A stretch of 64,000 bases of DNA from Flavobacterium sp. LC2016-01 (GCF_009711135.1 NZ_WMIC01000001.1:186001-250000); one strand, 5' to 3'; shown: positions 49,033 to 56,444, counted from the stretch's first letter. A program made the numbers and translations. Notes: generated by a model not told the origin, from the letters alone.

Positions 49033-49712
49033 TTTTCTTCTTCTGGTTCATCATCTATTCCAAATGAGTTTTTTTCATTTTCTGATTCTTTAGATTTTAC
49101 AAAAACTAAATTGTCTTTCTTGAAAACAAATGTATCTTCTTCTTTATAACTCCAAGATTGTTCAGTGCGCATATTTACGCCATTTGCTGCAAAGGATATT
49201 GTAATAGTGTCGCCTTTAGTTGTAATATTGATGTAATCAAATGTTGACTGAACACTTGCTGTATAGGGAACTGCAGAGCAATCTTTTAAACGTTCTAACG
49301 CTTTTTTGTCATTTTTAAACCACTTTCTTAAAAAACCTAAATGTTCCTCTGAACATTGATGACCAAGATGAAGCGCTGTATTAATTTTACAGCTTAAATT
49401 ATCATATTTTGCATTGGGTTCTCCATCCCAATCGCAGTCACTTCCAATAAAGCTTGCAACAAATCCGAGAGCTGCTTTTTCGGGTTCAGAAATGTTTTTG
49501 GAATATTCCTGATTTATAAAAATCCTACTGACCGTGTCCTTTAGTTCCTTGTCATATTCATCTGCTCTCCATAAAAATTTTACCGATTTGTCTGTTAATT
49601 TTATTGACGTTTCAGTTTTTAAAGTTACAGCTCCTGTATTTAAATTTTCGGATTCATTTTTCTTTGCACAAGAAATTAGAAAAATCAAAATGGTTAAGCT
49701 TAAATATTTCAT
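49029..49712 (-). CDS. Predicted lipoprotein, unknown function
   Basis: The 227-residue product has a lipoprotein signal (LIFLISC, Cys15) and a mature part with several Cys residues. It contains FIGSDCDWDGEPNAKYDNLS, HLGHQCSEEHLGFLRKWF and NITTKGDTITISFAANGVNM, and an acidic C-terminus. I recognise no family. It lies 6 bp downstream of the adenylate-kinase-like gene, so the two probably form one transcript. Confidence 0.65.
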   Translation of the reverse strand: MKYLSLTILIFLISCAKKNESENLNTGAVTLKTETSIKLTDKSVKFLWRADEYDKELKDTVSRIFINQEYSKNISEPEKAALGFVASFIGSDCDWDGEPNAKYDNLSCKINTALHLGHQCSEEHLGFLRKWFKNDKKALERLKDCSAVPYTASVQSTFDYINITTKGDTITISFAANGVNMRTEQSWSYKEEDTFVFKKDNLVFVKSKESENEKNSFGIDDEPEEEK

Positions 49713-49718
49713 TGCAGG

Positions 49719-50249
49719 TTATATTTTTATTTGTTCTAGAAAAAAATCATGTATTGATACTTTATATTTTGGCAAAGCATAATTTATTACTTCTTCTCTC
49801 ATTGTATGATATTCTTCAATATGTTTTTTCAATATGTCTTCGTTATCATACATTTTAAAATATTTCTGTTTTGCCATTTCAGTAAGTTTAGAAATATCAT
49901 TCAGCTTTAAATAAATAATTTCAGTAAGTGTGAATTTTTTAGATTCTATACATTTTTCAAATTCTTTAAACTGTTCAATATTTCCTATTGCCGCTGTAAA
50001 AACATTGATTTGTTCTTCATGAATCATAGCCGTCCAAAATGAAGACCACAATTGTGTTGGAATCAATTCTCCATTGTTTATAAGGTTATTGATCTTATTT
50101 GCAATAGGATTTTCACTTTTCAAAAAATCATTTTTAATTCGGTCCCCGGAAATAATATTTACTTTTTTTTCAGAATATACGATTTCTTCAATTGGAGGAT
50201 ATACAACTTCAGATATATTATAACGAAAAATTATTTTAATTTCTGTCAT
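49719..50249 (-). CDS. Degenerate adenylate-kinase-like protein without P-loop
   Basis: The 176 residues follow the adenylate kinase pattern in parts. VNIISGDRIKNDFLKSENP (31-49) with NNGELIPTQL (58-67) matches the NMP-binding helix pair 'IStGD.LR....sg...g......G.LVpdel'. NIEQFKEFEKCI (90-101) falls where GFPRT-x-Q usually is. DILKKHIEEYHTMREEVINY (128-147) matches the final helix 'R...Y...t.pli.yY'. The GxPGxGKGT P-loop, the catalytic arginines and the LID domain are missing. It is therefore unlikely to be a kinase; it may bind nucleotide-like ligands or be a decayed copy. Its pairing with a lipoprotein gene is unexplained. Confidence 0.55.
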   Translation of the reverse strand: MTEIKIIFRYNISEVVYPPIEEIVYSEKKVNIISGDRIKNDFLKSENPIANKINNLINNGELIPTQLWSSFWTAMIHEEQINVFTAAIGNIEQFKEFEKCIESKKFTLTEIIYLKLNDISKLTEMAKQKYFKMYDNEDILKKHIEEYHTMREEVINYALPKYKVSIHDFFLEQIKI

Positions 50250-50263
50250 TTCGTGTTTTTAGT

Positions 50264-50300
50264 ATAACCGCCAAAGCTTTAGTACTAAAGCGTGGGTTAT
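50264..50300. repeat. Palindrome GCTTTAGTACTAAAGC within ATAACC/GGTTAT
   Basis: A perfect 16-bp palindrome at 50276-50291 lies inside the outer arms ATAACC (50264-50269) and GGTTAT (50295-50300). It lies in the short gap between two minus-strand genes and may be a REP-like element. Confidence 0.6.
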
Positions 50301-50324
50301 AGTTGTATTAATAAACAAGATTGA

Positions 50325-50822
50325 TTAATATAAAATAAAGGTCTTGGTGTAGACACGTTTATTTTCGATATAAAGGTTCATTTCCCATTTTCCTTTAACT
50401 AATTCATAAGGTTCATCTAAACTGTAGGAAGAAGCAGACGGAATATTTGTTGGTCTTTCCGTGGTATATCGTATACTTTTAAATTTTTCCCCTTTATTGT
50501 TGGTTACTTTTTCCGGATAAATCCATTCAATGTCGATTGGTATATTCACCGTGTCTTTGGCTTTTACGATATAAACCACTCCAAAATTGGCTTTTTTTAC
50601 CGCCTTAATCGAATCAGTAGTTTTGATCATGGCAAAGTCTTTTAGCCAGATATGATTGCCTGTTGGCGTGTTGGCACTTTCTGTTGTGCCATATTCGCCT
50701 TTTGAAAGCCCGTAATCAAGTTCTTTAAGTTCTAGAGTTCCAAAACTTTTAGATTTAATAACAGCCTGCGAAAAAATAGTTTGTAAAATAAAGAACGAAA
50801 GTAAAGTGTAGATAAATTTCAT
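50325..50822 (-). CDS. Exported DUF3859-like protein, dyad-promoter target
   Basis: The 165-residue product has a signal peptide ending TIFSQ. The mature domain runs through KELDYGLSKGEYGTTESANT, KKANFGVVYIVKAKDTVNIP, DIEWIYPEK, SYSLDEPYELVKGKWEMNLY and KTFILY. This order is like DUF3859, a beta-sandwich domain of unknown role, but I hold the match only moderately. Its promoter has the best dyad in the window (TTACGG-GAAA-CCGTAA). Confidence 0.6.
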   Translation of the reverse strand: MKFIYTLLSFFILQTIFSQAVIKSKSFGTLELKELDYGLSKGEYGTTESANTPTGNHIWLKDFAMIKTTDSIKAVKKANFGVVYIVKAKDTVNIPIDIEWIYPEKVTNNKGEKFKSIRYTTERPTNIPSASSYSLDEPYELVKGKWEMNLYIENKRVYTKTFILY

Positions 50823-50864
50823 TTGTATTGGGTTGGTTTCATGGAGTTAAACGTAGTTTTTTTT

Positions 50865-50909
50865 CAAACATAATCGCTTTAAATTCAATTTCCTTACGGG
50901 AAACCGTAA
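50865..50909 (-). promoter_or_regulatory. Dyad-type promoter of the 50325-50822 gene
   Basis: The perfect dyad TTACGG-GAAA-CCGTAA (50894-50909) is followed on the minus strand, after exactly 21 nt, by the consensus -7 element TATGTTTG (50865-50872). The leader would be about 36 nt. Confidence 0.7.
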
Positions 50910-51060
50910 AAGAAATTCTGTTAGGGCTTAAATTTATGTTGTAGTATTCACGTTCTCCAAAGCCTATTTTTTTAGTAAGAAGACTTCGAAGAGCGCAGGG
51001 TTACAAAAAATTTTTCCAGCTTTTTTTGTTTTGAGTTGTTTGGATTGTGTTTGTGAGTGA

Positions 51061-51720
51061 TTAGTAGTGTGAATTTATTTCATTTTTTATAGAATTTAGT
51101 AATTCCCAAGCAATCTGTATAACTGCCGGATATGCTGGTATATTGTCAAATCCTTGTAAATTTTCATTTACTTTAAATTGGATTATATCATTTTTTTTAA
51201 AAGATCTATATTCCTGTTTCAAATTGTCAATATGTGCACCACCATCTTTGTTGGCTACATTTAAAATTAAACCTTTTCTAGTTAATACATCACCATTTCT
51301 GTTGTCATATATTTCAGCATTCCACCACGTGTCGAAATCCATACTTGGACTAAAATCTTTCCACTCCTTATAAATAGGAAAATATTTAATCGAAATAGAT
51401 CCGTCACTATTGCCATATACTTCTTTTCCAACTATTCCAATATATGGCGTTTGATTGTTAATCGTTCCTCCTGACATTCCAATATGACTTACTTTCCAAT
51501 AAGCAAATGCATTTTTAGGTACATTGGTATTAATGTACATTCTTTCTTTTAAATTCAGTTGCTTCAATAAAGAAATTGAAATTGAAGTGTCATGAACTAA
51601 GGTTCTTATATGTGTAGCAACTCTTTTTGCTTCAATTTCATTTTTATCATAATCTTCAATACATTTTTCAATGAAATAAATTTGTTCTTTAAGATGTTGT
51701 AGAAGTTCTGTTTGGTCCAT
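51061..51720 (-). CDS. Conserved hypothetical cytoplasmic protein
   Basis: The 219-residue protein has an N-terminal helical part (EAKRVATHIRTLVHDTSISI) and a C-terminal part with FDTWWNAEIYDNRNGDVLTR and LILNVANKDGGAHIDNLKQE. I associate this 'LTRK.LIL.VANKDGGAHVD' pattern with widespread uncharacterised bacterial proteins but know no function. It forms a tight group with the two membrane genes upstream (gaps of 4 and 7 bp). Confidence 0.65.
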   Translation of the reverse strand: MDQTELLQHLKEQIYFIEKCIEDYDKNEIEAKRVATHIRTLVHDTSISISLLKQLNLKERMYINTNVPKNAFAYWKVSHIGMSGGTINNQTPYIGIVGKEVYGNSDGSISIKYFPIYKEWKDFSPSMDFDTWWNAEIYDNRNGDVLTRKGLILNVANKDGGAHIDNLKQEYRSFKKNDIIQFKVNENLQGFDNIPAYPAVIQIAWELLNSIKNEINSHY

Positions 51721-51724
51721 TTTT

Positions 51725-52423
51725 TTACTTTAATGTTGAAGTAATGTTCTCTTCGGCTGGCGTTAGCATCCCGCTTGGGGCCATTTTATTGTTTTTTTCG
51801 TTTTCCTTTTCCTTTTCATATTGCATCCAAAATTTATACTTCCAAAAATTTACAACACAAAACGAAATCGTAATGATTACAATTGAAGCTATTGAAATTA
51901 TATTTTTGTAACTAAGAAGTATATTATCAAAATAATGTAGAAAAATGTTCGCAATAAGTAAACCGCCCGAGAGCATTTCCCAAATTAGAATCCGTTTGTA
52001 CATTAATTTTTCAACAGTATCACTAGTGTTTTTGCACTCGAATAAGTCCCAAAAGAAATAAAGAGTTATAAAAACTAAATAGTAACATAGAATATTGAAA
52101 ATATTGGCAGATAAAGCGGAATCTGTCTGATCTATTGAAATGTGAATTTCTTGGTAAGTTAAAAAAAGAATTATTACAAAAAGAATGTCTAAGAAAAACA
52201 TCCATATTTTAAAAGATTTTGTAAAATAAATGTAAAGATAATCACATAAATAAAAAATAGTGGTTGTTAATAAAATTGCAAATTTCGAGTTGAAGTCGCT
52301 TATATTGGAATGGTCTTTTACAACTGATAGGATAATGTAGATTATGTTTCCTAAAACAGCAGGATAAATCAACCCGATCATTAAGTTTTTAAAAAAGTTA
52401 TTTCTGATTTCTTTTTCTGTCAT
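51725..52423 (-). CDS. Hypothetical six-helix membrane protein
   Basis: The 232-residue protein has six predicted helices between residues 14 and 200 and a Lys/Glu-rich tail. The last 19 codons (from about 51781 down) read out a GC-rich segment (GGCGTTAGCATCCCGCTTGG on the plus strand) resembling the REP-like palindromes nearby, so the C-terminus may have been extended by a repeat. Function unknown; middle gene of a three-gene group. Confidence 0.6.
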   Translation of the reverse strand: MTEKEIRNNFFKNLMIGLIYPAVLGNIIYIILSVVKDHSNISDFNSKFAILLTTTIFYLCDYLYIYFTKSFKIWMFFLDILFVIILFLTYQEIHISIDQTDSALSANIFNILCYYLVFITLYFFWDLFECKNTSDTVEKLMYKRILIWEMLSGGLLIANIFLHYFDNILLSYKNIISIASIVIITISFCVVNFWKYKFWMQYEKEKENEKNNKMAPSGMLTPAEENITSTLK

Positions 52424-52430
52424 CGTAAAT

Positions 52431-52715
52431 TTATTTTATGTAAGAGGCTAGTTGAAAAATAAAACCTAAAAGCACAAGACCAACTCCAAGCCAAGAGAGA
52501 ATAGCTGCTATTTTTTTATCTCTATTCATATGACTATTTGTACCTGTAACTTGTATAACTGGCTTCGTAGGGTGGCAAATTGATTTTATGAAAAGTTCAT
52601 GAGCATCTATTGCCATTCTTATGGAACGAATATACTTATTCAAACTAAAAGCAAGTATAATTGTCCCTACGATGTTGGTTATAAGCCCGATAATGTTTAA
52701 TGTTGTTGATGTCAT
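52431..52715 (-). CDS. Hypothetical two-helix membrane protein
   Basis: The 94-residue product has a helix near the N-terminus (about 5-24) and another at the C-terminus (about 70-91) flanking a basic segment (SIRMAIDAHELFIKSICHPT). No family recognised. It is the first gene of the 52715-51061 group. The MITE-like element starts 35 bp upstream. Confidence 0.55.
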   Translation of the reverse strand: MTSTTLNIIGLITNIVGTIILAFSLNKYIRSIRMAIDAHELFIKSICHPTKPVIQVTGTNSHMNRDKKIAAILSWLGVGLVLLGFIFQLASYIK

Positions 52716-52749
52716 TTATTTTATAAAAGTTATTTTTTTTTATTCCAAT

Positions 52750-52940
52750 ACGCAAATGTCTCTGACTTTGCAGTATTTTATATAATTTGTTTGAAAAACA
52801 GAAATATTCAAAGTCTCTGACTTTATAAATGTTTCTAAAAATAATTATTTTAGAGCAATTCGTCAAAAGTCGTGAGACTTTGTAGGGTTTATGGTTTTTA
52901 AGAACTTAAAAAAATACCGCAAAGTCAGAGACATTTGCGT
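52750..52940. mobile_element. MITE-like 191-bp element with 22-bp perfect terminal inverted repeats
   Basis: The 22 bases at 52750-52771 (starting ACGCAAATGTCTCTGACTTT) are exactly the reverse complement of 52919-52940. An internal partial copy GTCTCTGACTTT lies at 52813-52824. No ORF of note is inside. No clear target-site duplication is visible, so mobility is inference. Confidence 0.6.
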
Positions 52941-52952
52941 AGCGGTTCATGA
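52931..52952 (+). repeat. Direct repeat, left copy, flanking the nuclease-like gene
   Basis: The 22-nt stretch starting ACATTTGCGTAGCGGTTCAT matches 54114-54135 at 19 of 22 positions in the same orientation. The first ten bases belong to the right end of the MITE-like element. Confidence 0.5.
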
Positions 52953-52978
52953 GAATTTTTCGGACAGGGGGGATTTTA

Positions 52979-53893
52979 TTATTTTCTTAGTTTATAAAAT
53001 ATTTCTCCCGTTTGAGATGCATGTTGTCTTTTTAAAAGAATAATTTCATTTAAACGAATTCTTCCATCGAAAACCATCATTAAATCTTCTCCATCCATCA
53101 ATATCATTTGTTTTGTTAATGGATTATTTGTTTCAATACCGTCTTTAGAGAAACCATCTATTGATATAAATAAACCAAGTGTATTTTTTAGCTTGTTTGT
53201 TATTTTTCCGCCAAACGCATAAAGTTCACTTGCTGTGACAAGCTTTTTTTGCCATTTAGCTTCGAGTAAAAAATCCGAACTGTCAAAAGTAAATGCGCCA
53301 TCGATTTGCTCTCCTGAAATTTTAAAAGATGATTTTGGAGATAATTCGAATAATAGGAATAGCTCATTTAGAAGTTTTTCAAGTTGAAATCCTCTTTTTT
53401 GATTATCCGTATTAATTGCTATTTCAAAAAACTTGGATTTTAACTCTTCAAGTTTTTGAGTAAAATACATTGTGGTTTTTACTTTCTCTATATTTATTTC
53501 TCTTCTTTCTTCTGCTTTTTTTAATTCTTCAATGGCATCAAAATATCCTTTAGTTTGGTTTCTTAATTTTGTAACACTTTCTTTAGCTCTCTTTTTCAAA
53601 TTTCCATCTTTATCAAAATAATCTAAATGCGAAAAATCATTGAAGTTCCCCGTTTCTTGAATTAACTTTAATAAATCATTCTGAAATAAATCTTGACGTG
53701 CAATCATTCGGTCTATAAGTATTGAAACGCTTTCTTGTTTTAAAGGTTCTTGCCAATCAATTGTTGAAACTATTGCTGAATTTTCAATTGTTAATTCAAT
53801 GAATTGTCTTAAATCTTTCTTCCGCCAATATATATTTGATAAAGCATCTTTTAGTGCAATTATAGCTTGTGTAGATATTTTTTGGAGTGCCAT
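52979..53893 (-). CDS. Solitary PD-(D/E)XK nuclease-like protein (Mrr-type core)
   Basis: The 304-residue protein has an N-terminal helical region (1-90; ALKDALSNIYWRKKDLRQFI) that looks like an effector-associated or substrate-adaptor module. A charged coiled segment follows (100-160), and then a restriction-endonuclease-like core. The core motif residues are visible: RGFQLEKLLNELF with E172, GEQIDGAF with D198, and FLLEAKWQKK with E211 and K213. The spacing is that of Mrr-type PD-(D/E)XK nucleases. No methyltransferase or helicase is nearby. I infer a defence or DNA-processing role; this fits its position close to the Kiwa pair. Confidence 0.72.
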   Translation of the reverse strand: MALQKISTQAIIALKDALSNIYWRKKDLRQFIELTIENSAIVSTIDWQEPLKQESVSILIDRMIARQDLFQNDLLKLIQETGNFNDFSHLDYFDKDGNLKKRAKESVTKLRNQTKGYFDAIEELKKAEERREINIEKVKTTMYFTQKLEELKSKFFEIAINTDNQKRGFQLEKLLNELFLLFELSPKSSFKISGEQIDGAFTFDSSDFLLEAKWQKKLVTASELYAFGGKITNKLKNTLGLFISIDGFSKDGIETNNPLTKQMILMDGEDLMMVFDGRIRLNEIILLKRQHASQTGEIFYKLRK

Positions 53894-53964
53894 TTTTAGT
53901 TTTTTTTTTAAATTTTATTGTACTGAATTTGCTACAAGTTATTTGTATAAAATAAATCACGATC

Positions 53965-53985
53965 GCACAGATTTGTAATCTGTGC
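53965..53985. repeat. Palindrome GCACAGATT-TGT-AATCTGTGC
   Basis: A perfect 9-bp stem, followed by CCGCAA. A facing TTGCGGGCACTAATTGGAAA lies at 54079-54098, so the 53965-54105 segment may be another small inverted-repeat element. Confidence 0.6.
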
Positions 53986-54004
53986 CCGCAAAGATTGGTT
54001 TGTG

Positions 54005-54050
54005 TTTTGTAAATATAAAAAAGCAACATGATTTTTTTGTAGCTTTTGTT
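54005..54050 (-). terminator. Terminator cassette between 54165 and 52979 genes
   Basis: AAAAGCAACA pairs with TGTAGCTTTT around ATGATTTTTT, followed on the minus strand by TTTTTATATTTACAAAAC. It is the same cassette type as at 43985 and 48989. Confidence 0.6.
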
Positions 54051-54113
54051 TTTTGATGATTTGTGTTGTTTTGCGTTGTTGCGGGCACTAATTGGAAATC
54101 TGGTCTAATGGGA

Positions 54114-54135
54114 ACATTTGCGTAACTTTTCATGA
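54114..54135 (+). repeat. Direct repeat, right copy, flanking the nuclease-like gene
   Basis: The stretch starting ACATTTGCGTAACTTTTCAT matches 52931-52952 at 19 of 22 positions in the same orientation. The two copies bracket the nuclease-like gene. Confidence 0.5.
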
Positions 54136-54164
54136 TCGCAGAGCGTTTTTTTTTTTTGATTACG

Positions 54165-54860
54165 TTAAGAGCGAGACCTGCGTACCAGAAAGGAATGGTT
54201 TGAGTCAGATTCTATTTTTCTCAAGATTCCAGACTCAAATAATATTTTAATTTTAGATTTATAGAAACCAAATGAACTATTCCAAATACCTTTTTGCTTT
54301 AACGTTAATCCATACTTAGGGGATGATTTTGGAGAAAATCCGGATTTTATTTCTTCAATTTTTTGTCTCGTTGTAGGATTTCTTGAGAGAATTTTATTGT
54401 ATATCCTATCATCCATAAAGCATACAGAGGGCAAATTACTTGAGATTTCTAATGACATTTTGATTTTTTCTATTCTTCCATGCTTTTTATTTACGATTCC
54501 AGGTAACATGCAAATTAATAAATATTTATAAAGATAATGCTTTGCTAATGTTCTCGCTAAAATATGGTCAACATGATAATGCTTAGGAATCTCATTAATA
54601 AATTTTAAGAACAATTTTCTATAATTCTGGTATTTAATATTAACGTATAAATAAAAAATATCCTTTTTGTCAGAAAGTAAAAATGCATTGTCAATATTTA
54701 TTCTTCCAATTTTATATGCTGCAAGATTCATCGCAGACTCAATTTCACAAATATCTTTTCCGGCGATGACTGTCTCTTGAGGACTTTTACCATTGAAATT
54801 TTGGCCAATGCCTCTTAATGAATCCTCAGTAATGATTTTTTTTTTATTTAATTTTATCAT
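54165..54860 (-). CDS. Unknown protein downstream of the Kiwa pair
   Basis: The 231-residue basic, cytoplasmic protein has a central segment HYHVDHILARTLAKHYLYKY followed by ICMLPGIVNKKHGRIEK. The DH..AR pattern could be a metal-binding or nuclease-like site but fits no family that I know. The gene follows kwaB on the same strand with a 56-bp gap that contains a REP-like CGCGCTAG palindrome. It may be part of the same defence locus; that is inference. Confidence 0.55.
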   Translation of the reverse strand: MIKLNKKKIITEDSLRGIGQNFNGKSPQETVIAGKDICEIESAMNLAAYKIGRINIDNAFLLSDKKDIFYLYVNIKYQNYRKLFLKFINEIPKHYHVDHILARTLAKHYLYKYLLICMLPGIVNKKHGRIEKIKMSLEISSNLPSVCFMDDRIYNKILSRNPTTRQKIEEIKSGFSPKSSPKYGLTLKQKGIWNSSFGFYKSKIKILFESGILRKIESDSNHSFLVRRSRS

Positions 54861-54886
54861 CCCTACAAATTGTCTGTCTTTATTAA

Positions 54887-54910
54887 AAGCGAGGTTCTCG
54901 CGCTAGCAGA
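54887..54910. repeat. REP-like palindrome after kwaB
   Basis: AGCGAGGTTCTCGCGCTAGC (54889-54908) carries the CGCGCTAG word found at several other places in the accessory region. Confidence 0.5.
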
Positions 54911-54916
54911 GTTATT

Positions 54917-55873
54917 TTAATTTTCTTCTATTTCAGATTTGTTTTCACTTTCATAATCTAAGTCGGTTAAATTTGATTTCAAATAATCATCGTTTAATAT
55001 TCCAATAGTAATAATTTTGGATATATCTGTATCAAGCATAATTCTGTCATTAGTAATATTCATTCTAATTTTAGTGCTTAATTTCGGATGATTTGTAATA
55101 AAATCGATTATTCTCAATTTCGCTAATTGTAGTACTGGTGAATTTGCATTGATTCTTAAAACTCTTTTAGCATATTTAATATTATCAACAAAAGAAGTCA
55201 ATTCAGCAATATTATCAATTAAATCCAAATTTTGAATTAAAGTTATATTTTCTCTTGCTTGATTTTTTATTATTTCATTGTAACCGTATGCAGATGACAA
55301 TGTTTTAATATTATTTACAAATAAGTTATCATTTGTAAAAAGAAAATCGATTGAGTTATTTATCTGCAATATATTTGAATTTAATTTTTCAAATCTATCA
55401 CCAATTGGAAGAAATCCAAGCATTCTATCTTGTCTTACAATTGTTACAGGATAAACGTGTTTGTATATTGTAAAATAATTATCAACATTACCAACGGTAA
55501 TTAGGATTGCTTTTATACTTTCTATATCATGATTATTAAATGAAAAATCTTCGTATTCGGTAAATGGATCAAAGTTGTTTGCTGAAGATAATTTTTCAGG
55601 AAATTCTTCTAAATCATAATAGAAAATTGAATTGACAGTTTCAATAGAACTTGAAATTTCTCTCAACACTAATTCTTCATTGTTGAAAAATTTATTGTTT
55701 ATTGTCGTTCGGAATATTTCCTTCAACTCATTTGCAAGCTCAATGGAAATATCAGCTTTTAAAATTGTTTCTGTTTCATCATCATTTTTTTTAATAAGAT
55801 GAACATTTATTCCAATTGGATTTACGTCATCATTTATTATGTCTAATTGTTCTCTAAGTTCTTCTAGATTCAT
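54917..55873 (-). CDS. kwaB: Kiwa antiphage system protein KwaB (DUF4868 family)
   Basis: The 318-residue cytoplasmic protein has the long alpha/beta pattern of DUF4868. It runs through ESIKAILITVGNVDNYFTIY, KHVYPVTIVRQDRMLGFLPI, INNSIDFLFTNDNLFVNNIK, AKRVLRINANSPVLQLAKLR and ILNDDYLKSNLTDLDYES near the C-terminus. DUF4868 is KwaB of Kiwa, a two-gene antiphage system in which KwaB acts as the DNA-binding effector. Length fits. Its start overlaps the end of the upstream membrane gene by 20 bp, as expected for a translationally coupled pair. I identified it by pattern memory, without a search. Confidence 0.75.
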   Translation of the reverse strand: MNLEELREQLDIINDDVNPIGINVHLIKKNDDETETILKADISIELANELKEIFRTTINNKFFNNEELVLREISSSIETVNSIFYYDLEEFPEKLSSANNFDPFTEYEDFSFNNHDIESIKAILITVGNVDNYFTIYKHVYPVTIVRQDRMLGFLPIGDRFEKLNSNILQINNSIDFLFTNDNLFVNNIKTLSSAYGYNEIIKNQARENITLIQNLDLIDNIAELTSFVDNIKYAKRVLRINANSPVLQLAKLRIIDFITNHPKLSTKIRMNITNDRIMLDTDISKIITIGILNDDYLKSNLTDLDYESENKSEIEEN

Positions 55874-56444
55874 TTTTTTTAGATTTATTTGCTATGTAAA
55901 TGTTATCACTCAATAGTTTATGCTCGATCCAATCGTCTTCTGAAATTACATCCTTAGAAATAAAAATTACATTATTCCTTTTAGTCGTAGAAATTTTATA
56001 TATGTGATAACCTAAAATTGCAAGTGTTGGATTTGTATAAAACATATTAGTTTTCACATAAATCAAACCAATAATAATTAAAACTAAAAAGAACATTAGG
56101 CTATTTCTATCTTCATCTAAGTTAAAGTCTAAATCAAAACTTAGAAGTGGGATTACATAAGTGACCAAAAAGGTTAAATGTTCCCAGTTTATGTTTTCAA
56201 TATTGGTTACTTTCTCTGGTAACGATTTGTTGCCACTTACAATATACTTGAATCTGAAATAAAAGATGAAACCAAGTAACACAATAACAATAGAAATCGT
56301 AGGTATTATATTATCTAAAAATAAATTTTTCCATCCAATGAATTTACAATCGGAAAAACAAAGAGGGATCTTTACTTTATTGATAAACAATAAAATAAAA
56401 AGCAACCATAATGATAATATGTAAAGTTGAATTTTAAGTTTCAT
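55854..56444 (-). CDS. kwaA: Kiwa antiphage system membrane protein KwaA
   Basis: The 196-residue protein has four predicted helices (about 5-24, 44-66, 87-105, 115-135). It ends in a cytoplasmic part with NPTLAILGYHIYKISTTKRN and EHKLLSDNIYIANKSKK. KwaA is described as the membrane sensor of Kiwa, about 200 residues with four helices, encoded directly before kwaB. Size, topology, order and overlap all agree here. The long upstream gap carries two dyad-type promoters pointing at this gene. KwaA is diverse in sequence, so the call leans on its pairing with kwaB. Confidence 0.68.
   Translation of the reverse strand: MKLKIQLYILSLWLLFILLFINKVKIPLCFSDCKFIGWKNLFLDNIIPTISIVIVLLGFIFYFRFKYIVSGNKSLPEKVTNIENINWEHLTFLVTYVIPLLSFDLDFNLDEDRNSLMFFLVLIIIGLIYVKTNMFYTNPTLAILGYHIYKISTTKRNNVIFISKDVISEDDWIEHKLLSDNIYIANKSKKNESRRT

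Noticed and set aside
52645..52866. 73-codon minus-strand frame across the MITE-like element
   Set aside because: Overlaps the start of the 52431 gene in another frame and consists mainly of repeat sequence.
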